Below the pieces are notes generated by a model, which was not told the origin of the DNA, did not search any database, and worked only from the letters and a program-made list of their open reading frames with translations. DNA of 64,000 bases from Cercozoa sp. M6MM (taxonomy: Eukaryota; Endomyxa: Ascetosporea), in NCBI GenBank assembly GCA_040357565.1, contig JBDODJ010000016.1. One strand, written 5' to 3'. Every line of letters starts with the position of its first letter. Within the stretch, counting starts at the first letter, position 1. Positions 1 to 11,163 of this stretch are shown one piece after another. Position numbers and translations under genes: made by a program.

Positions 1-618
1 TTTCCAGGGGTTTCTGACGTGTGTTTTCTGTCGAGCTCTGACTCTGGCCCTTCTGAGAGGGCGTTGCGGTTCATTGTTTTTGCTGTTTCGGGTCTGCTTT
101 TTCAGTTTCTTGTGGTCTTTGTTTATTTTGATCCAGTTTCTCCTGTTGTGGTTGTTCCTTCCTTTCTTTGCTTCTTTGTCTGCTAGTTCGTTGAGGTGAA
201 TGTCGATGTGTGATGGTACCCAGTGTACCGTGATGTGCATGTCCTTTGTTAATTCCTTCAGTTGTGCATCAATCTCATCCATCTCTGTTTTTTGAGGTGT
301 TGTCAGGTGCAAGATTGTTCCTTTATTGTCAATCAGGAGTGCGATACGGGTTTCTCCTTTTTCTTTAGCGTGTTTGATGCATTGCATTATGGCAACTCTT
401 TCTGCATCATAGATAGTCGCGTTGGTGATTTTGCCATTGCCAAATCTTAGTCTTCCATTGACTGGTTTTCCTGATGTCCAGCCGTAGCCTGCTTCGTTTC
501 CGGCAAGGCTGCCGTCAGTTGCGTACACTTGTTGTATCTCTGCTCTGTTTGAGAGGTCACGTATCAGTTGGAGCCATTTGTGCTTGTGGTGTTCAGCATC
601 CATCGCATTTTCCGTATT
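1..618 (-). pseudogene. LINE RNase H domain (partial, third frame)
   Basis: Translating the minus strand from about 618 to the window edge gives one uninterrupted frame with all the RNase H1 signatures. These are YATDGS with the first catalytic Asp, YDAER with the catalytic Glu, LLIDN with the second Asp, and HWVPSH followed by NELADKEA with the His and last Asp. The domain is complete, so the fold itself looks intact. It is one frame away from the end of the RT frame, which overlaps it at 564-618. It could be read by frameshifting or, more simply, be separated by a mutation. The tail after the domain is Lys/Arg/Asn-rich and open to position 1. Confidence 0.82.
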
Positions 619-3345
619 GACCATGTCTCGTGTTCTCTGGGTCTGTTCTCTGTCTTGATGATCCTTCCGAGAATCTTTCTCCTTCTTTGTGGTATTTCGC
701 TCAGTTCAGCGTCGGTGATCTTGCGGTTTGTGGCTGCTCTTCTCCAAGCGGAAATTGGTGTGGTGTCAGTTTGTAGACACAGTGTGCTCTCTTTAGCGTA
801 GTGATTGATTAGTTCTGTCGCTTCTGCTCGTTCTGCCATCTCTTCGATTGTTCTTGTGTCGGTGATGGTGTACACTGCCTCGTTGGGAGAGCTCGTGGGT
901 AGTCTCATGCAGATCCTCAAGGCGGTGCGTTGTGTTATTTCGAGTTTTCTCCTCCATTTTGTGCTGCCTATTTTGTGCCACCAGAGCGCGATGCCGTATC
1001 GAGCGCATGACAGTATCCATGCTTTGTAGATCTGTACCGCTAGGTATTGTGTGAGTCCAGACCTCGTGTAAATCAGTCTTTTCAGTGTGCTGATCCTCCG
1101 AGTGATTTTGTGGTGTAGTTGCTCTGCGTGTGCCTCGTACGACAGGTTTCTGTCTATGAGGAGACCTAAGATTCTCATTTTGTCTACTTGCTTAATGTCT
1201 TCTCTCTCGTTGTCGTGGGACAGTGTTTTCATTCTGATTTTGAGGTCTCTGATAGTCTTCTTTCCCAGTTGGATGAACTGAGTCTTTGTGGGTGCAAATT
1301 CCACGCCGTTGCGTTTTGCCCAGGTGGTGGCCGTGTCCAAGAGGCGCTTACAAGCTTCCTGCATGTCTGATCTCTTTGTTGTCCTTACTATGACGTATGA
1401 GTCATCGGCGTATCCGACACTGTGTGCAGTGGTTACTGCTCCTTTAATTTTATAGTTTCGGGGGTGTCGTTTCATGTGTTCTCCTGTTCTTTGCAGTTGT
1501 ATGTGCATGTCATCGAGGAAGGTCTTTGCGAGTAGAGGGCTGCAGATGGCCCCTTGGGGAGTACTGCCGTTGACTTGTTTGTCTGTTGATTCGGTGTCGT
1601 TTCTTCTCACCGAGATAGTTCTGTCTGAGAGGAAGGACTCCATGAGTAGCAGTTCTTTGCCATTCACATGTTTAGACAGGGCAATGATTGCGCCCTCTTT
1701 GTGGAGCTTGTCGAAGAAGCCTTTGATGTCTAGACTAATGACTGTCATGTACTCACCTGCTCTCTTTGCCATTTCTGCCTGCTGTTGTATGTAAGCCAGT
1801 GTGTCCAGCGTTGACATGTGTTGTTTCCACCCAGATTGGTACTTGGATACATACTGTGTGTTCATTTGTTGGGATGCTCTCTCGTTCAGGAGTTTGTCCA
1901 GTAGCTTGCCGAGGCACGGCAGCAGCGAGATGGGTCGGTAGGAAGCTGCCTTTGTACAGTCCTTGCCAGGCTTGGGTAGCATCACTATAGTTGCATGTTT
2001 CCATGCCTTCGGGAAGTACCCATGTGTGAGACAGGCATTGTAGACCTTCAGTAGCAGTTGTTTGGCCTCATCTGGTAGGTGTATGATGTGGTGGTTCATG
2101 ATTTTGTCTCTGCCAGGTGCCTTGAAAGGTGGAAGAGTGTTGATTGCAGCTTCCAGTTCGTCCATTGTCCATGGTTTTGGTACTTGTTGCAGTTGTGCTG
2201 CCTGTTGTAACACCTCTTGGTGTTGTTGTGTGAATCTGTTCTCTCCGAGTGCTTCATTGTTCATTGCGAATTGGGACCAGTCTAGTGTGGTTTTCTTTTG
2301 CAAGTGTTCTGCGAAGATCTCTGCGATTGCTTCGTCTTCTGAGGCACCCTCTATTGTTGAGGCTCTGGTAGCGCCGTTTGTTTCTCTGTCGTTGATGTTT
2401 CTCAGTAGTCGAGTGGTCTCCCCGATTGTTGTGTGTGCGTTCAGTCTGGCCACTCTCTCCTGCCATAGTGCTTGTCTATCAATGCGAAGGCTTTGTCTGA
2501 GTTGTTTTCTCATGTTTTTGAGGAGTGCTTCGAGTTCAGACGCATCTTCATTTTTGTTTTTCAGTTCCTTAATGAGTTTCATGGTGCTATATGTGTTCCT
2601 CTTGATTTTTATCGAGTCGACCGATATGCCTAGGCAAGAGTGTTGGGTGATTATTTTGGTGGGTGTTGCCTCTTCTATGGCTTCCTGCATGGCTTTGGTG
2701 ATGTCTTCGACTGTGTCATTGATTTGCTCGATGTTGTCCACATCTCTCTCTTGTGATAGCAGTCGAATCGATTCATGTTCTTTGTATTTTTGGAGATCTA
2801 TCTTCTTGTAGTTCTTTCTCCGTATGGTGTGTTTTGGTTTACTCACTGCTCGTTCTACTGTGACCATAACAGCGTGGTGGTCGCTGTATAGGAAGTGCAG
2901 GTGATCGTAGACCGATATTGTAGATTGTGCTGAGATGACACTGTCAGCTATCGCGAGGTCTATCGTTGTTCTGGGCTTGGCCTCTGCCTCCTCGGACTCT
3001 GTAGCTGTGGGTTGGAGTGTACTTGTTGAGTATCTCCCAGTCATTTTCAGCTATTGCTTCTTGTAGTGCAATGCCTTGCTTGTTCGCCCGCGCTGATGTG
3101 GTTCTCGTTGTACCGTTGTCTACGTGTTCTTGGGAGTATCCAGCTTGATCTCTGGTATGTGCACACCACTTGGCGTGTTTTGCATTGAGGTCGCCAAGAA
3201 TGAGACCAGGCTCCTGTGTTCTACTGTGGAATTCCTTGAAGTCAGTTGTCAGTTGCTGCATTTGTTCGCGCGAATACAGTAGATCATGCTGTAACAAACT
3301 AAAACGCGGAATGTCACCAGGGATCAGTTTCTCGTTTCCATGCAA
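564..3345 (-). pseudogene. LINE endonuclease and reverse transcriptase (frameshifted)
   Basis: The endonuclease starts in one frame (3345-2944), where GDLNAKH carries the catalytic Asp/Asn of the exonuclease-endonuclease-phosphatase fold. It continues in a second frame from about 3030, where SDHHAV is the typical C-terminal Asp-His motif of LINE endonucleases. Matching the two frames at the TPT/TATESE stretch places a single-base frame change near 3010-3030. The 826-residue second frame then holds the RT: SYRPISLL (palm), the PQG motif (STPQGAICSP) and the catalytic YADD box (VGYADDSYVIV), with a long C-terminal thumb region. It ends at a TGA at 564-566, after which the coding sense continues in another frame as RNase H. 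The antisense frame 2062-2811 is only a shadow of this ORF. Confidence 0.87.
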
Positions 3346-3351
3346 CTCGAG

Positions 3352-3539
3352 TCACCCAATTCGACCATCTTGCAGTCGCTTCATTGCAAGCTCGTCGTAG
3401 CGCGCTGAGCCAAAAAATTCCACACCACTGCAGCTGAGATAGTGGTGTCGATTGCTGTTGGGACCGGTCTACGTAAAAATGACTCTCAAGGCACGGATAC
3501 ACAAGACACGGAAACATAAGACACATGCAAGTGAAAAAA

Positions 3540-3591
<52 letters not shown>

Positions 3592-3601
3592 NNNNNNNNN
3601 N

Positions 3602-3649
<48 letters not shown>

Positions 3650-4240
3650 GTATACCTGTCGAACACGGAAGGCGCTAAACCAATCAAACCTCGTCAGGGG
3701 AAAGACGGCAACCTGTATATAGCATAGTGTTTTAAACCGTTGACCGAAATCAACGTTCACCAGGCACCTGCTCTCGTCGCCTCAACGTTGCGTTGTTTTC
3801 AAATGCACCAAGCGTATGCCAATGCACACCATTGTTACTTCCCTCGACAACAAAGTTGCGGAGAGCCTAGACAAAAAGAGTCATCGCATGTTTCATTTTA
3901 ATCCCAAGAATTAAGCACCTCCGTGTCCCAGCTGCTGTAGTGTCTCAGCGCGATATGAGTAAGTCTTGCTTGCATTCTGTAAGAGCAAGAAAACAGATTA
4001 AATCGTCACTGACACAATTGTGGTGCGATACCTCAATGTTGTCACCGCAGGGGTCAGCACACCGGAGGTCACAGTATCCTGGTTAAACTGTGGGGCTGGA
4101 GAGACACCCGCAGAGGGCAGACAAACCGAGATCCATTGGTCAGGCCTTGGTCTCGTCACAAGCCGACCTGCTTGCATACTTGTCAGGTGCACTACGCCGT
4201 GCAATACATGGGAGAACAAAAAGAGAAATAATTAATGAGG
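3352..4240 (-). CDS. F5/8-type-C-like domain protein, tandem copy A
   Basis: Spliced minus-strand reading shows a discoidin-like domain of the BTBD9/HECTD1 type: ALRHYSSWDTE, then across a 50-base intron LRNFVVEGSNNG, then W-L, then FPLTRFDWFSAFRVRQ. After an intron filled by the (CA)n/N tract at 3544-3648 it continues TGPNSNRHHYLSCSGVEFFG and stops at 3352-3354. These match the family pattern HYxLRHY...LRNWxLEGSNDG...FRxxRxxxTGxNS...LSGxEFFG. The family is a galactose-binding-fold, protein-interaction module, often joined to BTB or HECT domains; no partner domain is recognised here. The 5' part (about 4000-4240) is not resolved. The LINE remnant begins right after the stop. Confidence 0.62.
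3544..3648. repeat. (CA)n microsatellite with 10-N gap
   Basis: A pure CA run is interrupted by ten Ns at 3592-3601, an assembly placeholder. It sits inside an intron of the minus-strand F5/8C-like copy A, so the sense strand reads (TG)n. Confidence 0.95.
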
Positions 4241-4479
4241 AATAAAACCAACAGGGAGGGCGTCGTGCATCCACGAAGAGGCAGCATTAACACAGAAAGC
4301 CGGACGAACTTCTGTACGGTCTACATTTGCCTGGCAGGGCAGACAGCACAAAATAGCGTACCATCCACAGTCGCAGGGTTTCGCCACTCTTTCGAGCCAC
4401 CGACGGTTCCCAAAAAGTACAACAAGCCGTGAAGCGGATTGCTCGCGTCAGGCGCGAAATCAACTTGCTTCAGCTGTGA

Positions 4480-5475
4480 TGACGAGGGAGCACTAAAATG
4501 AAACTCCAACAGAACTCACAGCTTAAATACAGACACAAACACATAATGCATGGTGGGTACCTAGAAACTGACGCGCATTCCTTAGGAACAAGACTCTCGG
4601 ATACGCTTGCAACTTTGACTGCTCCGAAAAACTCAATCGATGACAGAGCGAGAAAACTGTGTTGATTGCTGTTCTCTCCAGTCTACAAACACAAGCTACG
4701 CACTTTTCGCAATCACCAACGATAATAACTAAACACCTGCCGGAGCCGGAAAAACCGGAAAAATGCATCACTGTTTTTGTTGGTTTTCCAGGCAGCAATC
4801 TACGAAAACATCAAATGCACCATCGATCTTAAGGAACGAAACTGGTACACTGCCGATTCCGTCCAATTCTCTAGCGTTCGTATGTTTCGACAAAATAACC
4901 CACTACGCAAATTAGGAAAATCACAAACATCCTGCCAAACACGATATGATATGCAGATACCTCGGTATCGCGTGCAGTGTTAGACCCTTCCAGCACAAAA
5001 TTTCGCAGGCACTCCGTGTCAAAACTATTGATCAGAGCTCATGAAAGTGTACTAGTGTAAAAACGGGAAATTAACCTGGCGTAGTGTTGCAATGCGAAAG
5101 CAGACACCTGGGCACGCGCTTTACCCAAATCGATGACCACTGACTATAGAGCCACATCATCACACAGAAGGAGCGGGACAGAGGAATTACCTGATCGGGC
5201 CGTGACTTGGTCACACATCTCACCTGAAGCACATCACGGTCACAATTAACACAACAGCACAGCACAGGACGATAGGATACGAGTTTTGTTGAGAGCAAAG
5301 CCGATGGAGGTTCGCAGCGTTTGCCCTTTGAGGACAACGCGACACGAACAGAGGGAAAGAAACAGCCTTCCGTCGCGGCCTTAAGAGATAGATTGTCTTC
5401 ACAAAGGCACGTGAAAATACAAGAGCGATGATACGGGATTTCGATACGAACCATTTCCTCGAACAGTTCCAAGAA
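4480..5475 (-). CDS. F5/8-type-C-like domain protein, tandem copy B
   Basis: Reading the minus strand gives VVIDLGKARAQVSAFALQHYAS, an intron of about 50 bases, then FDTECLRNFVLEGSNT, then a later exon with RFFRLRQ, a 55-base intron ending TTTGTAG, and TGENSNQHSFLALSSIEFFG. The intron after the RQ residues is in exactly the same place as the (TG)n-filled intron of copy A, so the copies share descent and gene structure. VIDLG is the strand that precedes the HYxLRHY element in the family. The upstream exons (5100-5475) and the C-terminus beyond about 4560 are uncertain. Confidence 0.6.
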
Positions 5476-5569
5476 AATTCAAAATTCCTTTGATTTCACT
5501 CTACAGAACAAAACGATAAAGAACACAACAGCGGTGCACACGCGCGAACATGGCCATTGATGTACCCAA

Positions 5570-6890
5570 TTACGAGCCCGTTGGACCACAGAGGGATCGA
5601 AATCCAACTACATAGAGTAACAGACAAACAGTAAAATACACCATAAAATTAAGAGTTAACAACTGAGTTACGCGCTTGTGAACAGGTTGCAATGGGCATT
5701 TCATCTCACGGACGGTTCCAAAAAATTCAGCACCGCCAATCGCCAGTAAGTTATGCTAACCAAACAGACATGCCAAAAGGAATCGCATTTTTGCACTGCT
5801 TTGGCGACAAAAAAGGAGTACGTTGTTGCTGTTGAGACCGGTTTGTCGAAGTCGAAGTTGTGTGTAAAAGCGTTCGGTGCTTTGATTGGCACCAAATATG
5901 TACCATTGCGACCTACAGATGAGCATATGTCAACGTACGAGACACAACTAAACATAGACACCTCACCGATGAGTAATAGTGCAATCGTTTTTGTGCACAC
6001 TGAGTACATTCCAAGTCGATGTCTCCTCGTTAAAGCCCTCAAGTGCCCAGTTTCGCAAGGCTTCCGTGTCGAAACTTCGGTAGTGTCGAATTGCGTAATG
6101 AGTGACCTTGACGGCAAAGCCGTGCAGCTGGAACTTCACCTGCACACTCACATGTAAAACAGGAACTGCAGATACGCATCAGCAACAGGAACCATATAAA
6201 AAACACATATTGTCGAAACATATAACAACAAACCCAGTTGTTTTCCATGTTGCCTGTCACGATTCTTGAGGTAGTTCTTTCAAAAATCGTGTCAATATCA
6301 GCACTGTCCTTCAGGAGAGGCGTGGACGTGCACGTCACTAGACCAAGCGTGCGCGATGGGTGACTGCCCACATGACAGTGTAGTATCCATATCTTTTTGT
6401 TAAATGTCTACGACACAATACCGCCAACCGTGGACACGGGATGCAAGTTCGTAGATGATGCCCTTGCCGTCATGACTGGGGGGAACCTACAACAGTAGCA
6501 AAAGATCGGCTCAGTGCGCAAAGTGTACAGGGTCGCCAGCTAGTTACAAAAGAGGTACCAACGTTTCCTCAAAATCGTCTTGCAGTGACTGCAACAGTAC
6601 GTATGACTGGGCGGCAAGGTATGCCCTGAAAATACACACTCTTAGACAGTGCAAAACGCGTTGCTAGCACAGTACCGGCACAAGGGACTCAAGCCGAGCA
6701 AAGCTTCTCCCTCGGAAAACAGAAGCGCCTGCGAACAAAATTGTTATCGTATGTGCGTGTGAGAAAGCGAAGTGTACGACATCAACAGCGCTAACACAAA
6801 ACTCCTTCCGCAGACAGCCTAGAATCTGCTCTTTGGAGTCCGTGCAAACTTCTACATACCCAGACACACGTTCAGCAGACACCAAAAAAC
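5570..6890 (-). CDS. F5/8-type-C-like domain protein, tandem copy C
   Basis: The clearest exon (about 6151-5970) reads THYAIRHYRSFDTEALRNW, ALEGFNEETSTW, VLSVHKND, which is the core of the BTBD9/HECTD1-type discoidin domain. It has no intron where copies A and B have one. A later exon gives STERFYTQLRLRQTGLNSNN and, after an intron, HNLLAIGGAEFFGT. The frame then continues through a hydrophobic stretch (FMVYFTVCLLLYVVGF) to a TAA at 5570-5572, unlike copy A. An upstream piece near 6350 (IAHAWSSDVHVHASPEG) fits the N-terminal strands of the domain. The start codon and first exons up to 6890 are not resolved. Confidence 0.6.
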
Positions 6891-7166
6891 AACGTTACAG
6901 TATTTGAAAAATTGAGCCACACCAGACAGCCGTTCTGCAATGCATTCGAGGGGTGTCTCGAAGCCTAACTGCCACATTCTATCTCTCAAACGATCATACA
7001 CACACTCTCAACGAGTGACAACGACTGTGCAGTACAGCGTCATCATCTTCTGGGCTCCAGGCGCTCACTTAAAAACAAATATGTATGAGCCAGCAGCTCC
7101 GGGACCAGCAAGCATCGCGACTGTAGAGCACATCTACTCCACAGCTGGGAAAGAACTATTTGACGC

Positions 7167-7583
7167 ATGATCCGCCGTCCTTTTTTGTTGATGCAGCGCG
7201 CTGGCTGCAGTCGCTTGTCGTTGGTTGCACAACCAGAGCTGCGCGTCCAGCGTCTTGAAGGCCGGGATACGGGCATCGTTCTTCTCACGATGGACCGTCC
7301 GCGTGCAAAAAATGCACTTGGTAGACAGTTGGTACAATTTTATGCAGGAAAATTCGAACCATTGTGTTTCCGTGCGATTCTTGCTTGGACTTCTTCAGCT
7401 GGGCGAACTCCGATCGGCTGTCGACTCGCTCCATGATGACAGGTGTATTGTATTTTTCGGATTGATGGTTTTGCGGCCACTTACTGCTAAACTGCGTCCG
7501 AATCTAAAAATAGGACTGCTCGAGTGGTTCTCCTCAACAGCAATGTCGACGGCGTGTTCTGCGCCGGTACCACAAAAAATGTG

Positions 7584-7671
<88 letters not shown>

Positions 7672-8338
7672 ATACCGTGCAATTTAGGCGCTGATCTGAA
7701 AGAAAGAGCTCAAATGACACAAGAGGGTAGCTTTTACCTGTGCAGGTTCGTGTGCGTACGTGTGCGTGTGCATTGTACTTAGAAACGGAGGCGTTTGTTA
7801 AAAACTTGCGTGATACGTTCTCTCTGCTTGGTGGTAGCCTGGTCAGACTCCTTCCTCTTTGTGGTGATAGCAAGCGTTTGTCTTATTGTTGGTAGAGCTT
7901 CCGCAGCCAACGATCGCGGCTGTTGACGGTGCTGCTATGGGAGGTGGTCTGGAGATCGCCATGGCATGTGATCTTCGAGTGGCTTCGCCTAGCGCTAAGG
8001 TACTGTGCCTCTTCGTGTTTCTGCTCTGCTTTATTTGGATCTGGACTATTAGTTTGGCTTGGTTGAGACTTCGCTCGCGATCATTCCTGGTGCAGGTGGC
8101 ACCCAGCGCCTTCCGCGTATTGTAGGTGTGCCACAGGTATGCCTGCTTTTTTCTGCGGCAGTGTGTTGTCAGGACCCTTGTCCCGTTGCTTAACAGGCGA
8201 AAGAGTTGATTTTTACCGGCCGTCGGTTTGCTGCCAGTTATGCCAAAGGTAGTTGCTTTTTTCGTTCATTGGTGGAGGTTAATTGTTCTCGTGTCTGCAG
8301 AAATTGGACTTGTAAACGCCATCTCGGAGAAAAATGGG
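7167..8338 (+). CDS. AUH: Methylglutaconyl-CoA hydratase-like (AUH, crotonase family), 3' end missing
   Basis: Exons, by splice and family match, are: 7167-7330, about 7399-7442, about 7509-7566, 7688-7726, 7783-7830, 7896-7999, 8053-8136, 8197-8248 and 8301-8338. The protein starts [13 protein letters not shown], a likely mitochondrial presequence. It then shows [32 protein letters not shown] (oxyanion-hole loop), [20 protein letters not shown] (second oxyanion loop), [20 protein letters not shown] (catalytic-acid region) and [18 protein letters not shown]. The ADLKERAQM and [11 protein letters not shown] segments favour AUH (leucine breakdown) over short-chain enoyl-CoA hydratase. The last exon ends just before a (CA)n run with an N gap. 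The expected C-terminal 70-80 residues were not found in 8445-9860, so the gene is broken, or part of it lies in the unsequenced gap. Confidence 0.86.
7586..7671. repeat. (GT)n microsatellite in AUH intron
   Basis: An uninterrupted GT run in the intron between exons FCAG and ADLKER of the AUH-like gene. The sense strand carries (TG)n. Confidence 0.95.
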
Positions 8339-8340
<2 letters not shown>

Positions 8341-8387
<47 letters not shown>

Positions 8388-8397
8388 NNNNNNNNNN

Positions 8398-8444
<47 letters not shown>
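8341..8444. repeat. (CA)n microsatellite with 10-N gap
   Basis: It begins directly at a GTAC splice donor after the last recognised AUH exon. Ns occupy 8388-8397, and the true length is unknown. Confidence 0.95.
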
Positions 8445-8449
<5 letters not shown>

Positions 8450-9665
8450 AAAACACACACAACAGAAAAACAAACGAATACATAAAACATGAAGCGCTGC
8501 GTCAAATCGAGGTCAATCGCGCCGAATTCTTGGTGAAAATGAAGCACTACTCGTTTCTTTGCCTCTGTGTCACCTGCAAAACTCCAACACGACACATACA
8601 GACAGGCGCGCGTGCGCAAATCAAAAATAAAACTCACTTTTCGACACGCCTTTGAAGCTTCCTTTCTGCTCAAGTAAAAGGGAGAAATGAAGAGGCTAGT
8701 ATTTCACAACGGGATCAGTACCTTAGACAGCAAACGTCGCAGCGATGGGCGGGAAGTTGACATAGTATCACCCGATGCTCTGCAATCACAGAGTACCCAT
8801 AGCACAAACGAGAAGTCGATCAACTACGCATCTTTGTCGTATTTGCTCGGCATCGCTGTTCGCGACGTAACACCGTCAATACAGTCCCAGAGTACTAAAT
8901 TAAGTCAGCAATCCACAGAAGTGTACGGGGCGAAAGAACAAAATATGGAGATTTACCATAGCGTTCAAGCAGCCGACTAAAGCTCATCAAGTTTTTGTAT
9001 GCCGGCGTATCGAGGACCTGCCTGTATGACAGACAAGTGTAAAACATACTTCACCCAGATGGTATAAAACTAGATACAATCGCCGCATGCTTTGACTGTA
9101 CGCAGCGAGTTTGTTGATCAGAGTCATCACTACAGCAAAGTCAACGAGAGCAAGCATAAACGCGTACGTTTGAGGTAATAGAAGGAACTTGTACATGTCA
9201 AACGCGTCATGGAGAGAGCCGCTTCGCCTCTCCCAAACGCTACGTTGATAGCCTGAACAGTCACCCAATACAATCGCTTTAATTGTTGCCGCAGCATACA
9301 AAAAAAGAAACTACTTGGAGGGACAGAGCAAGCGTGCGCTCGAACATGGACGTCTCGAACTCCTTAAACGCAAAAAAGTGAACTTCCGACAAGAGCTGTG
9401 TAGTAAAAGCCACTGAATCTGCAACGATTAACAAAGATAAACACCTGTCAAATTTACCTGCTGCGTGTGCCGAACGATTTGTCGACGAGAAGCGGCGCCA
9501 TCATTTCCCCCTAGCATGGATCGAATTAACACATCACGAAAACTTGGGAGAACGATGAGTACCGAATCGCTCGCTCACTAGATACTCGATCTGCCTCGCG
9601 CATAGTGATAATTAGCGCTCACAAAATAAATTGCAAATACCAAAGGCGTGCGCCATTTGCCACTG

Positions 9666-9737
<72 letters not shown>

Positions 9738-9868
9738 CTTGCTTTGAGTGGACTGAAGTGAGTTTGCATACTTCAAAGCAAGCTCTCGAGCAAGTCGGTC
9801 GGATCCCATCAAAATCGGTAACAACTAAAACGAAAGCGCAGTACAAAGGCACGGTGTGATGGTGCAAA
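8445..9868. other. Unassigned region with (CA)n at 9667-9737
   Basis: There are weak open frames on both strands: 8687-8980 plus (97 residues, polar) and 8987-9301 minus (104 residues, with a hydrophobic core). A minus-strand series of short possible exons lies at 9300-9520. None matches a family I recognise, and none supplies the missing AUH C-terminus. A minus-strand gene with introns is plausible, because GTAC donors and TAG acceptors occur at 9080-9200, but it is not demonstrated. The CA tract at 9667-9737 reads (TG)n on the minus strand. Confidence 0.4.
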
Positions 9869-11163
9869 CTAATCGTTGACCAGAGCGCTTGGTACCAAAT
9901 GCTCTCGTAGAGTGAAATAAAATCGATCAGGAGGAAATCTCGACTGTTTACGCAAGATCAGATAAAGACAGCAGGAAGAACATATGAGCGTACCATCATG
10001 CAAGCGATAGCAACCACGTCTGGTGCATCCGACTTGGCCAGATCGAGCGAGCACAAGAAAGTATGCTGTGCCTCGCTTAAAGGGCCGCGCTTGATCGGTA
10101 CTGACAACGCACTCTCATGCTGTACAGAAGGCATCAGACTTCTTGTAGATGACAGACATCTTTGTTGGAATATCGTACAACGATTGCCGATGGTGGAGGA
10201 ACGGTTGGTTCGAAACGAAAGCGCAGCGAGATTTGACCTGATAATGCGCAGGCACTGGGTAAATGATACTTCAAAACGTATGTACACCAAACGTAAAATA
10301 GTACCGTGTTTGTGGGCAGGATTACGAAGAATGCACCACGTTTTAGCTTCCACCTGGCGCAAAAATTCAATCACACATCGATGTCAATATCAGTAGGACA
10401 TGAAATCGTACAGCGCCATCCACAGCAGTCGCATCTTGATTGAACAGCGACGCCAGCACGAAGGAGGTTCGGCCAAGAAAGTCATCTTTCGTAGCCCTGT
10501 CCCAGTCGTAGACCTAAACCATCAAAACACACCACCTGATTGTAACCTCTGATTAACGGATATGATTCACTCACATCGTACCTGCACATCGACCATGGCA
10601 GCAAAAGAAAAGACGGCGTCGCCAAACTCAAATTCCTCGTTCCAAATCTGCACAAACATGAAAACGATGACCTCCCAAGTTCCAATTAATTAAAACAAAA
10701 ACTTTACTGGCATCAGTGTGCGTTTGATAATTTGCGTACGGCGGATGTGCTCTTCGCCGTGGATATCAACGATTCGAACCTCAGCATACGGGTCGCTACT
10801 TCTGCACAGTTGATCTTAGCCAACTTACAGGCGGGTACAAGAGCCTGATACCGAGATATTGGGTCGCCTACAGCGAGATCAACGGCTGCACACACCCACA
10901 GGCGCAGTCTGCCCAACTGGTGAGAACAACGCCATGATGGACACGAAGATCTGGACCCTTCTTAGTACGCTTCAGTATCAATACCTGCGAGAGGCATCGA
11001 GAACGCGTGCCCTGTCCAACGCGCACCTGAAAAGGCTGCTCTTCGTCCTCGCTGTCACTAGAGCATTCTGTCGTCCGTGCGGACACTGTTAGGTGTCGGT
11101 GAAAATGTCGACTCGTTGCAAATAATACAAGAAAAACACACAAGGCAGGTCGTCTTCTGACAT
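9869..11163 (-). CDS. C2-domain protein
   Basis: The proposed start is the ATG at 11163 (MSEDDLP). After a 55-base intron comes an acidic Ser/Asp/Glu linker (CSSDSEDEEQPFQ), then a C2 domain over six exons. Its pieces are LGRLRLWVCAAVDLA (strand 1), SSDPYAEVRIVD (Ca-loop 1 with SDPYA), RTQIIKRTLMP joined to IWNEEFEFGD (the T-LxPxWNEEFEF signature), and VYDWDRATKDDFLGR (Ca-loop with DWDxxTKDDFLG). The Asp residues of both calcium loops are present, so Ca2+-dependent membrane binding is plausible. A further frame continues to SRFPPDRFYFTLREHLVP and a TAG at 9869. That C-terminal half (about 10230-9869) is a weaker assignment with no recognised domain. The gene is divergent from AP-4 epsilon with 248 bases between starts. 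Confidence 0.72.

Larger units (their letters stand above)
1..3350 (-). mobile_element. Non-LTR (LINE) retrotransposon, 5'-truncated, with frame breaks
   Basis: On the minus strand the order is apurinic-like endonuclease, reverse transcriptase, RNase H, which is the layout of LINEs that carry a C-terminal RNase H (I, ingi and similar groups). The endonuclease part begins about residue GDIPRF near 3310, so the N-terminal part of the endonuclease and any ORF1 are missing. The left window edge cuts the RNase H tail and 3' end, so poly-A or a 3' target-site duplication cannot be seen. Two frame changes break the polyprotein, near 3010-3030 and near 565-620. The truncated 5' end lies within about 10-40 bases of the stop codon of the neighbouring F5/8C-like gene at 3352. 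I infer an immobile copy; clade assignment needs a tree of the RT domain. Confidence 0.88.

Noticed and set aside
2062-2811. 249-residue plus-strand frame rich in Ser and Cys
   Set aside because: It is the exact antisense of the LINE endonuclease/RT frame, which has clear catalytic motifs.
3890-3960. Copy A seemed to be a pseudogene because a stop follows WDTEVLNSWD
   Set aside because: Splicing out GTGCTT...TCTAG (about 50 bases) restores SSWDTE-ALRNFVVEGSN in frame, as in copy B, so the stop is intronic.
4660-4720. TAG in the RxRQTG region of copy B taken as a nonsense mutation
   Set aside because: It is the acceptor of an intron in the same position as in copy A; RFFRLRQ joins TGENSN cleanly.
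5753-6157. 134-residue plus-strand frame
   Set aside because: Antisense of the F5/8C-like copy C, whose minus-strand motifs are convincing.
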